22,007 nt of DNA from CAYXRK01 sp964467615. GTDB taxonomy: Bacteria > Hydrogenedentota > Hydrogenedentia > Hydrogenedentales > GCA-2746185. This document shows positions 6,803 to 14,648 of the stretch, in pieces. Position numbers and translations under genes: made by a program. Below the pieces are notes generated by a model. That model searched no databases. It was not told the DNA's origin and saw only the letters and a program-made list of their open reading frames with translations. Location of the stretch: contig CAYXRK010000070.1 of NCBI GenBank assembly GCA_964467615.1, forward strand, positions 1 through 22,007. Reading direction: 5' to 3'. The stretch's first letter is position 1, and each line of letters begins with the position of its first letter.

Positions 6803-9800
6803 ATGCCCGTCACGAATGAACCATCGAAACGGCCTTCCGCCAAAGACTTGGCGAAACGGCTCGAGATCATCCGGATCGATTTCGAGCAGGAGCTCGGCGA
6901 CTTTCGCGCGCGGGAGGAAGAAGCCGCGGCCCGCATCGATCGGCTGAAGCGCATGCTCCTCACGCGCGAGGCAGCATTGCGAGGCTCGGCCGAGCAAAAC
7001 CAGCGCTTCGAAAGCATCCTTTCGGAGTTGCGCACGGACCTCTCCGCACTGCGCGTTAAGGCAAAATCGAACCTCGCGCCGGCCGCGGCCGGTGCACGCG
7101 CGCCCGCCCTAGACCCATGGCGGCCCCTCGAGGCCGAGAGCGAAATCAAGCGATTGCAGGATGCGCTCGACGTGAGAAATCGAGGATTCGCCTCCGCGCA
7201 AGACGATAGTCGGCGCATTGAAGCGGCGCTTCAACGCGCCCAAACCGACCTGCGCCAAGCGCGGGATTCGGACGCCGCAAACCGTGCGCACACCGCCGCC
7301 GCGAAGGCAGAACGAGACGCGCTCGCGGAGCAAGTCGCGGAGTTGCGGCGATCCGTTGAAGAAACCGCGGCGGTACTCGGCGACTTGCGGTCCGCCGGCC
7401 AGCATGCTTCCGCAAAGGCCGCGGAGGAAGAAGCAAAGCGCACGGCCATCGAGGGCCGCGCGGAAGAAATGGAGCAACGCTTTCAGGAGTTGCTCGCGCG
7501 ATACGAACTGGAGACACAGGCGCTTCGCGATGAGCGGCAATCGTTGCAATCGCAACTCGGCCGCCTTGAAGACGAAGTGATTGGCAAGTCCGGCGAACGC
7601 AATGCTTTCGCTGCCGAAGTCGATGCGCTTCGCAAGGACTTGGCCGCCCGGCAAGAAGCGCTCGAACAGAGCGAATCGCGCGCGGCCGCGCTGGAAGCCA
7701 AGGACCTCGAACGCGACGGCGACGTTCGTGCGATTCACGACAACATCGCGGCGGGAAATCAGCGTCTGGAAGGGGAAGTCCAAGCCAAAGTGCAACTGGA
7801 AAACGATCTCCTGCGGCTGCGCGAGGAGTTCGAAAGCGTGGCGGAACTGGTTTCTCAGGCGGAACTTCGCCGCGAAGCACTTGATCGAGAGATCGCCGAG
7901 CGCGATTCGGACATCGCGTCGTTGCGCCGCCGCGCCTCCGAGACAGACGAGAGATTCGCGGCCGAAGCTTCTCGCTTGGAATTCGCGCTTTCAGAGAAGG
8001 ACAACGCGCTAAATGAAACCACCGCCCGGAACGACCGGCTCGCGAGGGAATCGGTACAGTTGACCGCGCGCGCGGCGGGACTCGAGTCTCGCGTCCAAGA
8101 GCTGTTGAACGAATCGAACGCGAAGGAAGAATTGCTGCGCTCCGTCCGCGACACGACGGACGAGCACTTCGGCGAATTGGAATCTCTGCGCTATGAGCGC
8201 GACAGCCTGCAGCGTGGAATCGCCGAACAAGAAAAGCGGCGCGCGCTCGATGCGGTGGATGCAAGACAGATTGACGAAATGCGAGAGGCGCTCGCGCGCG
8301 AGGCTTCGATGGCCCGCCATATCGGCGCGCTCAATGCAGCCGAGGCGCGAAATTCGGCGCTCTTGGCCGCGAATTTCGAGGCCGCCATCGAAACGGGCGC
8401 CAGCGCACTTCGTGCTGCGAACACCGAGAATGAGACGCTCCGCGCCGCCACGTCTGATCTTGGGCGCCAGGTCGCCCGCCTTACGGGCAACGTCTTCGAG
8501 CTTCAAGCCGAGCGAGAGAACCTGAATGCTACGTTGGGCGACGTGATCCGTTTGCGGGATGAATCCGCGCGCGAACTCGGCTCAGCCCGCGACCAACTTC
8601 GCGACGTGGGCGACAGGGAAACGGGCCTCCATGTGGCCCTGTCTCTCGCCGAGTCGAAATTAGCGCGAGTGAGTGACGAGCTGCTGTCCGCGGCCGCGCG
8701 CGAAGAATTCGCCGCGGCGCGGGCTGAGGCGGCAGGGCGCGCCATAGCCGAATTGCATGCGCAAGTGCTTGTACTGACGGAGAGGACCGAACAACTCGAA
8801 TGTGTATCGGCCCAACTCGACGAGATGCACGGCGCCGTTGCGTCGTTCCGGGACAACGAGGCGAGAATCGCGGACGAGATCGCGCGCCTGACATCGGAAC
8901 TTCAACAGGCCGGCGGCTTGGCCGCGGCGTTGACCGAGGAGCGCGGCACACTTACCGCGGACAACGGCGCGCTCCGGAACCGGGTCAGCCTGCTTGAGAA
9001 GGAACTCTCCGCGGCCACGACGAGCGCCCGAGAGTTGGGTGAACGCTCGCGGCGGTTGACTGAGCATAGCGATGGACTGGCCGCCGCGCTCGCGGCGATG
9101 ACGATCGAGCGCGACGCGCAGCTTGGCCAAGTCCAAGAACTCGAAGCCGAACGCGTTGAGCGTCAGAAGGCGCTCGAAGCCCACAACGTTGAGCACGCGC
9201 GGCTTACCGGCGAGATTCAGCGCATCGAAAACTCCCGCGAGGGCATCGCGCGGGACCTCGAGAACGCGAACTGTACCTCGGAAGAACGCGCGAACGAGCT
9301 CACTCTGGCAGCTTCTCACCGCAGCCAGTTGCAGACGGAATTGGGCAACGCGAGGTCTGAACTCGCGAAACGCGAGCAGGCTGAACGGGCTCTCTCGCAT
9401 CAGGCCAATTTGTTGCAGCAGGAAGTCGCTTCGCTTGGCGACACGGTCGTGTCGATGCACGCTGATCTTGCGCGGCGAGAAACCGACCTCGGCGCTGTGA
9501 AGGCCGATCTTGATGGCGCGCGGAAGCAATTCGGCGCGGCGCGCGCCGAGTGGGCCGGCGCGGAACGGGCTCTGCGCGACACGCTCGCGGCGCTGGGCAA
9601 TGACGCCGACGGGTTGCGGGGGCAGCTCGCCACCACGGAAGGCAAGGTGGCGCAGTGGCAGTTCAAACACGCCGCGGCAGACGCCGAGTTGCGTGATTCG
9701 CGCGCGCAAACCGCGTCGTTGACCCAAGACATCGCTCGCCGCGAGGAGGAGTTGCAGGGACGCGAAGCCTCGATCCAGTCGCTCGAACAGCGGCTCGCGG

Positions 9801-10519
9801 CGCTCAGATCCAAGATGGAAGAGGTACAACGGTCGTTGGCGGGCGTGACCAACGAGAAGGACGAACTTACCCATCAACGCGACTCGCTGACCGCTGAGTT
9901 GGCAGGTCTTGGCGAGCAGCTTGACGCGCTGAACACGACGCTTGGCGAGGCCGAAAGCTCGCGCAAGGAAACCGAGCACGAACTATCTGGCGTGAAGGAT
10001 TCGCTACGAAGCGCTGAACAGCGCGAAAGAGAGGCGTTGGCCCGGATTTCGTCGTTGGATGCCGCGCGTATCTCGTTAGAAGACGAAAAGTCGAAGACCC
10101 TCTCGAAGATCGAGGAATTGAACGGAGCATTGGCCGAGCGCGGCACTACAATCGCGGCACGCGACGAGGACATCGAAACGCTCAAAGGTGAGCGGGCCTT
10201 GGCGCGCCAGTCCATGAAGGATCTCGGCAAACAGATGGCTGGGCTGCGCGAAGATTTGGAGGCCATAGAGGACCGCCTGGCCGAGGCCGACAAGCGAATT
10301 GCGGAACTGCAATTGTTGGGCAGCGAAGCGGAAAAGCAGGAGAGAGACGCGCGTTTCGAAATGAAGCGATTGCAGGAAGTAACGCGCCGCGCCGAGGAAG
10401 AACTACGGGAAATCAAGGAACTCGAATTGCCGAAGGCGCTCGAGCAAAAGGTGCGCGCGTTCCGGGAGACGCAGGAATTGCGCCAGGAAGTCGAACTGCT
10501 CCGCCGGCAGGTTTGGTGA
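6803..10519 (+). CDS. Giant cytoplasmic coiled-coil protein (about 1,238 residues)
   Basis: The protein is almost entirely coiled coil: Glu, Arg, Ala and Leu dominate, with heptad-like spacing throughout. After the prolines in DPWRPLE (around base 7125) no proline occurs until ELPKALEQ near 10430, some 1,100 residues. A single unbroken coil that long would span about 160 nm at 0.15 nm per residue. There is no Walker A motif, hinge or globular head, so it is not an SMC, Rad50 or MukB ATPase. No signal peptide or membrane span is seen. I chose ATG 6803 because the upstream 39 codons overlap the divergent gene and look non-coding. A structural role (filament, scaffold or spacer, in the manner of crescentin or FilP) is a guess from shape only. 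The protein could not be assigned to a family. Confidence 0.8.
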   Translation: MPVTNEPSKRPSAKDLAKRLEIIRIDFEQELGDFRAREEEAAARIDRLKRMLLTREAALRGSAEQNQRFESILSELRTDLSALRVKAKSNLAPAAAGARAPALDPWRPLEAESEIKRLQDALDVRNRGFASAQDDSRRIEAALQRAQTDLRQARDSDAANRAHTAAAKAERDALAEQVAELRRSVEETAAVLGDLRSAGQHASAKAAEEEAKRTAIEGRAEEMEQRFQELLARYELETQALRDERQSLQSQLGRLEDEVIGKSGERNAFAAEVDALRKDLAARQEALEQSESRAAALEAKDLERDGDVRAIHDNIAAGNQRLEGEVQAKVQLENDLLRLREEFESVAELVSQAELRREALDREIAERDSDIASLRRRASETDERFAAEASRLEFALSEKDNALNETTARNDRLARESVQLTARAAGLESRVQELLNESNAKEELLRSVRDTTDEHFGELESLRYERDSLQRGIAEQEKRRALDAVDARQIDEMREALAREASMARHIGALNAAEARNSALLAANFEAAIETGASALRAANTENETLRAATSDLGRQVARLTGNVFELQAERENLNATLGDVIRLRDESARELGSARDQLRDVGDRETGLHVALSLAESKLARVSDELLSAAAREEFAAARAEAAGRAIAELHAQVLVLTERTEQLECVSAQLDEMHGAVASFRDNEARIADEIARLTSELQQAGGLAAALTEERGTLTADNGALRNRVSLLEKELSAATTSARELGERSRRLTEHSDGLAAALAAMTIERDAQLGQVQELEAERVERQKALEAHNVEHARLTGEIQRIENSREGIARDLENANCTSEERANELTLAASHRSQLQTELGNARSELAKREQAERALSHQANLLQQEVASLGDTVVSMHADLARRETDLGAVKADLDGARKQFGAARAEWAGAERALRDTLAALGNDADGLRGQLATTEGKVAQWQFKHAAADAELRDSRAQTASLTQDIARREEELQGREASIQSLEQRLAALRSKMEEVQRSLAGVTNEKDELTHQRDSLTAELAGLGEQLDALNTTLGEAESSRKETEHELSGVKDSLRSAEQREREALARISSLDAARISLEDEKSKTLSKIEELNGALAERGTTIAARDEDIETLKGERALARQSMKDLGKQMAGLREDLEAIEDRLAEADKRIAELQLLGSEAEKQERDARFEMKRLQEVTRRAEEELREIKELELPKALEQKVRAFRETQELRQEVELLRRQVW

Positions 10520-10540
10520 TCGCGGATGCACAACAGAATT

Positions 10541-10565
10541 GGGCCTTTGTTTCGTGTGAAGGCCC
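10541..10565 (+). terminator. Possible terminator hairpin after the coiled-coil gene
   Basis: GGGCCTT at 10541-10547 pairs with AAGGCCC at 10559-10565 around an 11-base loop, 21 bases after the stop codon of the coiled-coil gene. No T run follows, so termination would be weak or factor-dependent. The remaining intergenic sequence to 10635 contains only the ribosome binding site of the next gene. Confidence 0.35.
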
Positions 10566-10635
10566 GCTTGACCATTGGCCGATCTAATCGAACGGAAGGT
10601 ATGTGCAAGTAGACTCAATCAACAGGAGTAACGCC

Positions 10636-11100
10636 ATGACCACCAAGCAAGCTGTCGATCTCACCCGCTTTATCCGCGGCCTGATGCTGGGCCAACTCGA
10701 GGGACTCAGCGACGACCATTGGACCGCGACGCCTGCTGGACTCTCGAACAACATCCTTTGGAACGTCGGCCACATCGCGTTCTACCAGTCGGCGTTCCTT
10801 CTCAAGCACTTTGGGCAGCCGAGTCCGGTGCCCGATTCGTTCAAGTACGCCTTCAAAGCAGGCAGTAAGCCGGCGGAATGGACCGAGACGCCCGATGCCG
10901 CCGCGGTGTTGGCCGCGCTCAAAGCGTTGCCCGACGCCATCGCGGCGGCCGACGCGGCGGGCGCGTACGCTTCGTGCAATCCGTTCAAAATCGGCGACCG
11001 GATCACCATGACCGACCCGATGGAAATCTTTATGTTCCACGCGATGCACGAGGGCGTACACAATGGCCGAATCATCGCGATTAAGAAATTGCTCGCGTAG
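10636..11100 (+). CDS. DinB-superfamily metal-dependent protein
   Basis: This 154-residue protein fits the DinB/YfiT four-helix-bundle superfamily, whose members bind a divalent metal and include thiol-dependent S-transferases; the substrate here is unknown. The putative metal triad is H46 (in WNVGHIAFY), H138 and H142 (in HAMHEGVHNGRI), the usual positions in helix 2 and the last helix. Length is normal for the family. I chose ATG 10636 over an upstream start because AGGAG lies 7 bases before it. There is no signal peptide, so it is cytoplasmic. It stands alone between the coiled-coil gene and the oxidoreductase gene; an 89-base gap with a promoter-like pair separates it from the latter. Confidence 0.8.
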   Translation: MTTKQAVDLTRFIRGLMLGQLEGLSDDHWTATPAGLSNNILWNVGHIAFYQSAFLLKHFGQPSPVPDSFKYAFKAGSKPAEWTETPDAAAVLAALKALPDAIAAADAAGAYASCNPFKIGDRITMTDPMEIFMFHAMHEGVHNGRIIAIKKLLA

Positions 11101-11122
11101 CAACATGTCGAGTATGTGACGA

Positions 11123-11152
11123 TTGACGCAAGCAGTGAAATTGGAATATACC
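11123..11152 (+). promoter_or_regulatory. Candidate sigma-70 promoter for the oxidoreductase gene
   Basis: TTGACG (11123-11128, five of six consensus bases) is followed after 18 bases by TATACC (11147-11152, four of six). Transcription would begin near 11160, about 30 bases before the ATG at 11190. A small inverted repeat (GCCCTCAAGGGC) falls in the resulting leader. This is the only reasonable promoter match in the 89-base gap. Confidence 0.4.
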
Positions 11153-11189
11153 TAGTCGCCCTCAAGGGCCAACTTCGGGAGAGAAAACC

Positions 11190-12575
11190 ATGAACACCGC
11201 CCAACTGACGCGCCGCGCGTTCCTCGCCACCGCGACCACCACCGTAACCTGGACGCTTGCCGCGGCCAACGACGCGCAAGTCGTCCCGCGCAAGTTGTCT
11301 CCGAACGAAAAACTCAACATCGCGGGCATCGGCGCGGGCGGCAAAGGCTGGACGGATACCACGGAGTGCGCGGAGACCGGCGAAAATATCGTCGCGCTCT
11401 GCGACGTCGATTGGGACCGCGCGGCCAAGACCTTCGATCGTTTTCCGGCCGCTCCGAAGTTCAGAGACTTCCGGAACATGCTCGAGAAGATGAAGGACAT
11501 CGATGCGTGTACGGTGACGATCCCCGATCACATGCACGCCTTCGTCGCGCACACCGCGATGAAAATGGGCAAACACGTCTACGTGCAGAAACCCTTGACC
11601 AAGACCGTGGCCGAAGCGCGGCTGCTGACGCATACCGCGCGCGAAATGAAGGTCGCCACGCAGATGGGAAACCAGGGCCACTCGGGCGACGGCGCGCGTG
11701 ACCTCTGCGAAATGATTTGGAGCGGGGCCATCGGCCAGGTGCGCGAGGCGCACGTCTGGACGCACCGGCCCGTCTGGGCGAACCAGGGTCTCGCGGATCC
11801 GTTGCCCGCGCAAACCCCGCCCGAGAACATGGATTGGGACCGCTGGATCGGCGTCGCGCCGATGCGCCCCTACAACAAAGGCTACGCGCCGCACGATTGG
11901 CGCGCCTGGCAGGATTTCGGCGCGGGCGCGTTGGGCGACATGGCCTGCCACATCATGGATCCGGTGTTCTGGGCGCTGAAACTCGTCGAATCGACCGACT
12001 ACTCCGTCGAAGTCGTCGAGCAGAAGGGCCGCAACGAACAAACCTTTCCCATCATGACGACCATCAAGTATTCGTTCCCCGCGCGCGGCGAAATGGCGCC
12101 GGTCGACGTGTACTGGTACGACGGCCACTGGGAAGAAAACGGCCAGACCGTCTACAACCGGCCCAAGCGCCCCGCGGGAGTTCCGGCGGACCAGATTCTC
12201 GGCGACGACAACGCGAACGGCTCGTTCCTCGTCGGCGACAGCGGCATTCTAACCGCGGGCGAATACGGCGGACAGGCGCGACTGATGCCCGACGAAAAAA
12301 TGAAAGAGTACAAGAAGCCTCCCCAAACGATTCCACGGATCGCGGGAGAGAATCCGTATCAAAACTGGGTCGACGCGTGCAAAGGCGGCACCCCGGCGTG
12401 CTCCAATTTCGATTACTCCGGCCCGCTCACCGAAATGGTCCAATTCGGCAACCTAACGGTGACCTCCGGTAAGAAGCTCCATTGGGACAACAAAAAGGGC
12501 GAAGTCACCAACGTCAAGAACCCAAAGGAAATCGTGAGCAGGGAATATCGCAAGGGCTGGGAGTTGCCGGTGTAG
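11190..12575 (+). CDS. Tat-exported Gfo/Idh/MocA-family oxidoreductase
   Basis: This 461-residue NAD(P)-dependent oxidoreductase probably acts on a sugar or sugar derivative outside the cytoplasm. A twin-arginine signal (RRAFLAT, 8-14) and an Ala-rich segment lie in the first 30 residues. The Rossmann domain starts with NIAGIGAGGKG (43-53), and VYVQKPLTKT (130-139) is the family's EKP-type motif with Q in place of E. The C-terminal domain carries DFGAGALGDMACHIMD (242-257), whose D250 and H254 are the usual substrate-site pair. Secreted members of this family are abundant in planctomycetes, Verrucomicrobia and Hydrogenedentota. The ATG has a GGGAGAG site. No sugar-catabolic partner is adjacent, so the substrate cannot be named. 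Confidence 0.88.
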   Translation: MNTAQLTRRAFLATATTTVTWTLAAANDAQVVPRKLSPNEKLNIAGIGAGGKGWTDTTECAETGENIVALCDVDWDRAAKTFDRFPAAPKFRDFRNMLEKMKDIDACTVTIPDHMHAFVAHTAMKMGKHVYVQKPLTKTVAEARLLTHTAREMKVATQMGNQGHSGDGARDLCEMIWSGAIGQVREAHVWTHRPVWANQGLADPLPAQTPPENMDWDRWIGVAPMRPYNKGYAPHDWRAWQDFGAGALGDMACHIMDPVFWALKLVESTDYSVEVVEQKGRNEQTFPIMTTIKYSFPARGEMAPVDVYWYDGHWEENGQTVYNRPKRPAGVPADQILGDDNANGSFLVGDSGILTAGEYGGQARLMPDEKMKEYKKPPQTIPRIAGENPYQNWVDACKGGTPACSNFDYSGPLTEMVQFGNLTVTSGKKLHWDNKKGEVTNVKNPKEIVSREYRKGWELPV

Positions 12576-12621
12576 TTTCGTTCGATGCGGAAGTCAAGAC
12601 AGAGTGGAGGGAGGGTTTGCG

Positions 12622-13119
12622 TTGATACGTAGAACAGCGATCTGTTTGGCCCTTATTGCCTTACTTTCGGCATGTCCAACCGGTGGGCCAAGTCCGGGCT
12701 CACGAGTAGTAAGCAAGTGGAGCGTTGACGCAGAAGCTGTACAGTCATCGGTTCCGGAAGTTGTTGGATTGAGAGTCCACTACACGTTCACTTTATGGGA
12801 CGACGGCACTTTCGGATTCAGGTACCCCAATGGCAGAGAGAACTTCGGTACATGGGATGTTGCGACGAACGGAACTGTCATTGCCGACCTCCAAACTCCG
12901 GCGGGTGCAACCTTTCATATCGAATTCGAACCGTCCGTAAACGATTTCAGCGGTGAACTTTCGATTACGGATCAACTACTCAATACAACAATATATTCAC
13001 TGGGCGGCACCCGACTATCGAAGACAACTGTGGTCCGGTATGAGGATTATGACAACGCGCTCCAATCCTCGAAACGGTCCGGTGTAGAGGCAATACTCAC
13101 CGCGCTTGGCGAGTATTGA
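12622..13119 (+). CDS. Small lipoprotein of unknown function
   Basis: This 165-residue protein has a classic lipoprotein signal: IRR, a hydrophobic core, and a LLSAC lipobox with the modified cysteine at residue 18. The mature part is beta-rich, with the pattern LWDDGTFGF (about 55-63) and FGTWDV (about 73-78) seen in small lipocalin-like or barrel-type lipoproteins. I chose TTG 12622 because GGAGGG lies 6 bases upstream and the signal then begins normally; a GTG at 12604 in the same frame is the alternative. Codon use is visibly more AT-rich than in the oxidoreductase before it and matches the next gene, so the two probably arrived together. No family assignment is possible by eye. Confidence 0.65.
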   Translation: MIRRTAICLALIALLSACPTGGPSPGSRVVSKWSVDAEAVQSSVPEVVGLRVHYTFTLWDDGTFGFRYPNGRENFGTWDVATNGTVIADLQTPAGATFHIEFEPSVNDFSGELSITDQLLNTTIYSLGGTRLSKTTVVRYEDYDNALQSSKRSGVEAILTALGEY

Positions 13120-13141
13120 ACGATGGCGTGATGCTTCACGC
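13092..13141 (+). other. Two adjacent hairpins at the lipoprotein/HEPN gene junction
   Basis: AATACTC (13092-13098) pairs with GAGTATT (13111-13117), with two further internal G-C pairs, so the structure overlaps the lipoprotein stop codon. Just downstream GCGTGA (13126-13131) pairs with TCACGC (13136-13141) around a four-base loop, ending 11 bases before the ATG of the next gene. Neither is followed by a T run. They may modulate read-through or translation of the downstream HEPN-domain gene, which has no visible Shine-Dalgarno sequence. Confidence 0.35.
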
Positions 13142-13152
13142 TACGTTCCCCC

Positions 13153-14631
13153 ATGCCAGATAACAGCAGCCTAGGCATCATCTTTGCGGAATATCAGGAC
13201 CGCGTTCGGGAGACGTGTGTTCTGGCGCAGTCTCCGCCAAACGTTAATCTCGCATTGATCAAGAACCATCAAATGAAATCCTGCGTTGACCAGGCGGAGT
13301 TAAGCTCGCAGTTTGATACGCTTGTCGACGCGACGCGCGACGAATTTAGTGTTCGGACGGTTCACGGGGACCACCGCCTACGGCTGTCGATAGGCAATTT
13401 CTTCCGCCGTTCCGGCTTCTACCTAGACGTATTCAACGGTTCGGCACTCGATTCGGCGGAGTATCTCCAAAAATATGAAAATGCGTTTACGCGAGACGAG
13501 ATCGAACACACGATTTATGCGCCGTTGAACTATGTTGAGTTTTCAAAACGAACTATTGACATCGCAGATTTTCAATTAGTGCGTCTGTCGAGGGCAGAAT
13601 TGGATGATCTCTTTTCCAACAGAACCAGGGAGCTGTTCTGGCCCGATAGAGTCATTGATTCGCATCTGCTGCAAGAGTTTTTCTTCATTCGAGTGAAGAT
13701 AAAAGTTCCAAGAAGAAATTCGGATTCTCGGGATTTTGTTTCAAACGTCGACTTCAGCGGGAGAGTTTCTGAATTGGGGCCTGCCGTCGATCCTCGATTG
13801 GAAAAGATTCTACGAATATTGTGTCTATTTCCTTGGGAAAACGCGGATTCTGTCCGTAAAGCTTCCGCCGACTCGGATGACCCTTTTCAGCCGTGGTTCC
13901 CGTGTCAAATCCCGTTCGCAATCGCGCTCGACGATGACCTGTTAAATGTCCCATGTAGCGCCCCCAATTTGGCACTTCTTGCGACGGAGCCTGATTACGA
14001 TTCGAGTACGGGAGAAGAAAGAGATTGGGAGAGAAAATGCATCGCTACCAGTTTTGACGAAGCCGAGACAAATGAATTCGTTAGTCGAGTTTCTTATATC
14101 GCCCAATGCTACAACCTAATAGATCCGTTGCCGACAGAGTGGGAGTTTTTCGGAATCGCGACCAGGTTTTTGACGAAAGCGTTCATCGATGACGAAACTG
14201 AGCAACTCCTCTGGCACATTGTTGCCATGGACGCGCTGCTCGGAACACCAAATGAGACGAAGCGACTGGCAAAGCGCATCGCAGCAGTACTTGAATCAGA
14301 CAGTTCTGCGCGAGAAAAGGTCAGTCAAGATTTCATGGTTCTCTATGATATTCGTTCCAAGGCCATTCATGGGAAACCACCGAAGAAGGAAGCGCGTCTA
14401 ATTCACCTTCGTCAAGCGAGAGTGATCGCGCGTCGATGCACTTTCTTCGTTTTGAATTGTCTCGCGAACCTGAAGGCTGAATGCCTGCGTTTGGGTATTT
14501 CACTGCCTTCTCGAGACGAAATTATTAGAATTCTTGACGCCAATCCGGCTGAACTTGATAGAACGAAAACGCTCCTAGAGGTTATGCCCGCTGGTTTTCC
14601 GCACGTCCAAGAATGGATCCGCTATGATTAG
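13153..14631 (+). CDS. HEPN (ApeA-like) domain protein, putative ribonuclease
   Basis: This 492-residue protein has a C-terminal HEPN domain (about 310-445). A helix with LLWHIVAMDALLG (352-364) is followed by KRLAKRIAAVL and then LYDIRSKAIHG (397-407), which holds the R-x4-H motif (R401, H406) of HEPN ribonucleases. The LY-x2-RS-x3-HG form is typical of ApeA-like HEPN proteins. The N-terminal two-thirds (about 1-300) is a mixed beta/alpha region with no motif I can name. HEPN proteins of this kind occur in antiviral defence (ApeA) and in abortive-infection or toxin systems, but also elsewhere. No antitoxin partner is visible; the upstream lipoprotein is an unlikely one. Base composition is clearly more AT-rich than the surroundings, suggesting transfer. 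No Shine-Dalgarno precedes the ATG. Confidence 0.72.
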   Translation: MPDNSSLGIIFAEYQDRVRETCVLAQSPPNVNLALIKNHQMKSCVDQAELSSQFDTLVDATRDEFSVRTVHGDHRLRLSIGNFFRRSGFYLDVFNGSALDSAEYLQKYENAFTRDEIEHTIYAPLNYVEFSKRTIDIADFQLVRLSRAELDDLFSNRTRELFWPDRVIDSHLLQEFFFIRVKIKVPRRNSDSRDFVSNVDFSGRVSELGPAVDPRLEKILRILCLFPWENADSVRKASADSDDPFQPWFPCQIPFAIALDDDLLNVPCSAPNLALLATEPDYDSSTGEERDWERKCIATSFDEAETNEFVSRVSYIAQCYNLIDPLPTEWEFFGIATRFLTKAFIDDETEQLLWHIVAMDALLGTPNETKRLAKRIAAVLESDSSAREKVSQDFMVLYDIRSKAIHGKPPKKEARLIHLRQARVIARRCTFFVLNCLANLKAECLRLGISLPSRDEIIRILDANPAELDRTKTLLEVMPAGFPHVQEWIRYD

Positions 14632-14648
14632 TAGACGCTAAAATATTT

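Noticed and set aside
8660..9979. A 439-codon - strand frame inside the coiled-coil gene
   Set aside because: Shadow produced by codon bias; the + strand has continuous heptad character and no stop across the whole length.
6803..10519. SMC/Rad50-type chromosome segregation ATPase
   Set aside because: No Walker A (GxxGxGKS/T), signature or Walker B motif and no hinge; the ends are not globular.
10782..12128. A 448-codon - strand frame antisense to the DinB and oxidoreductase genes
   Set aside because: It covers two well-recognised + strand genes and reads as low-complexity Arg/His/Gly shadow.
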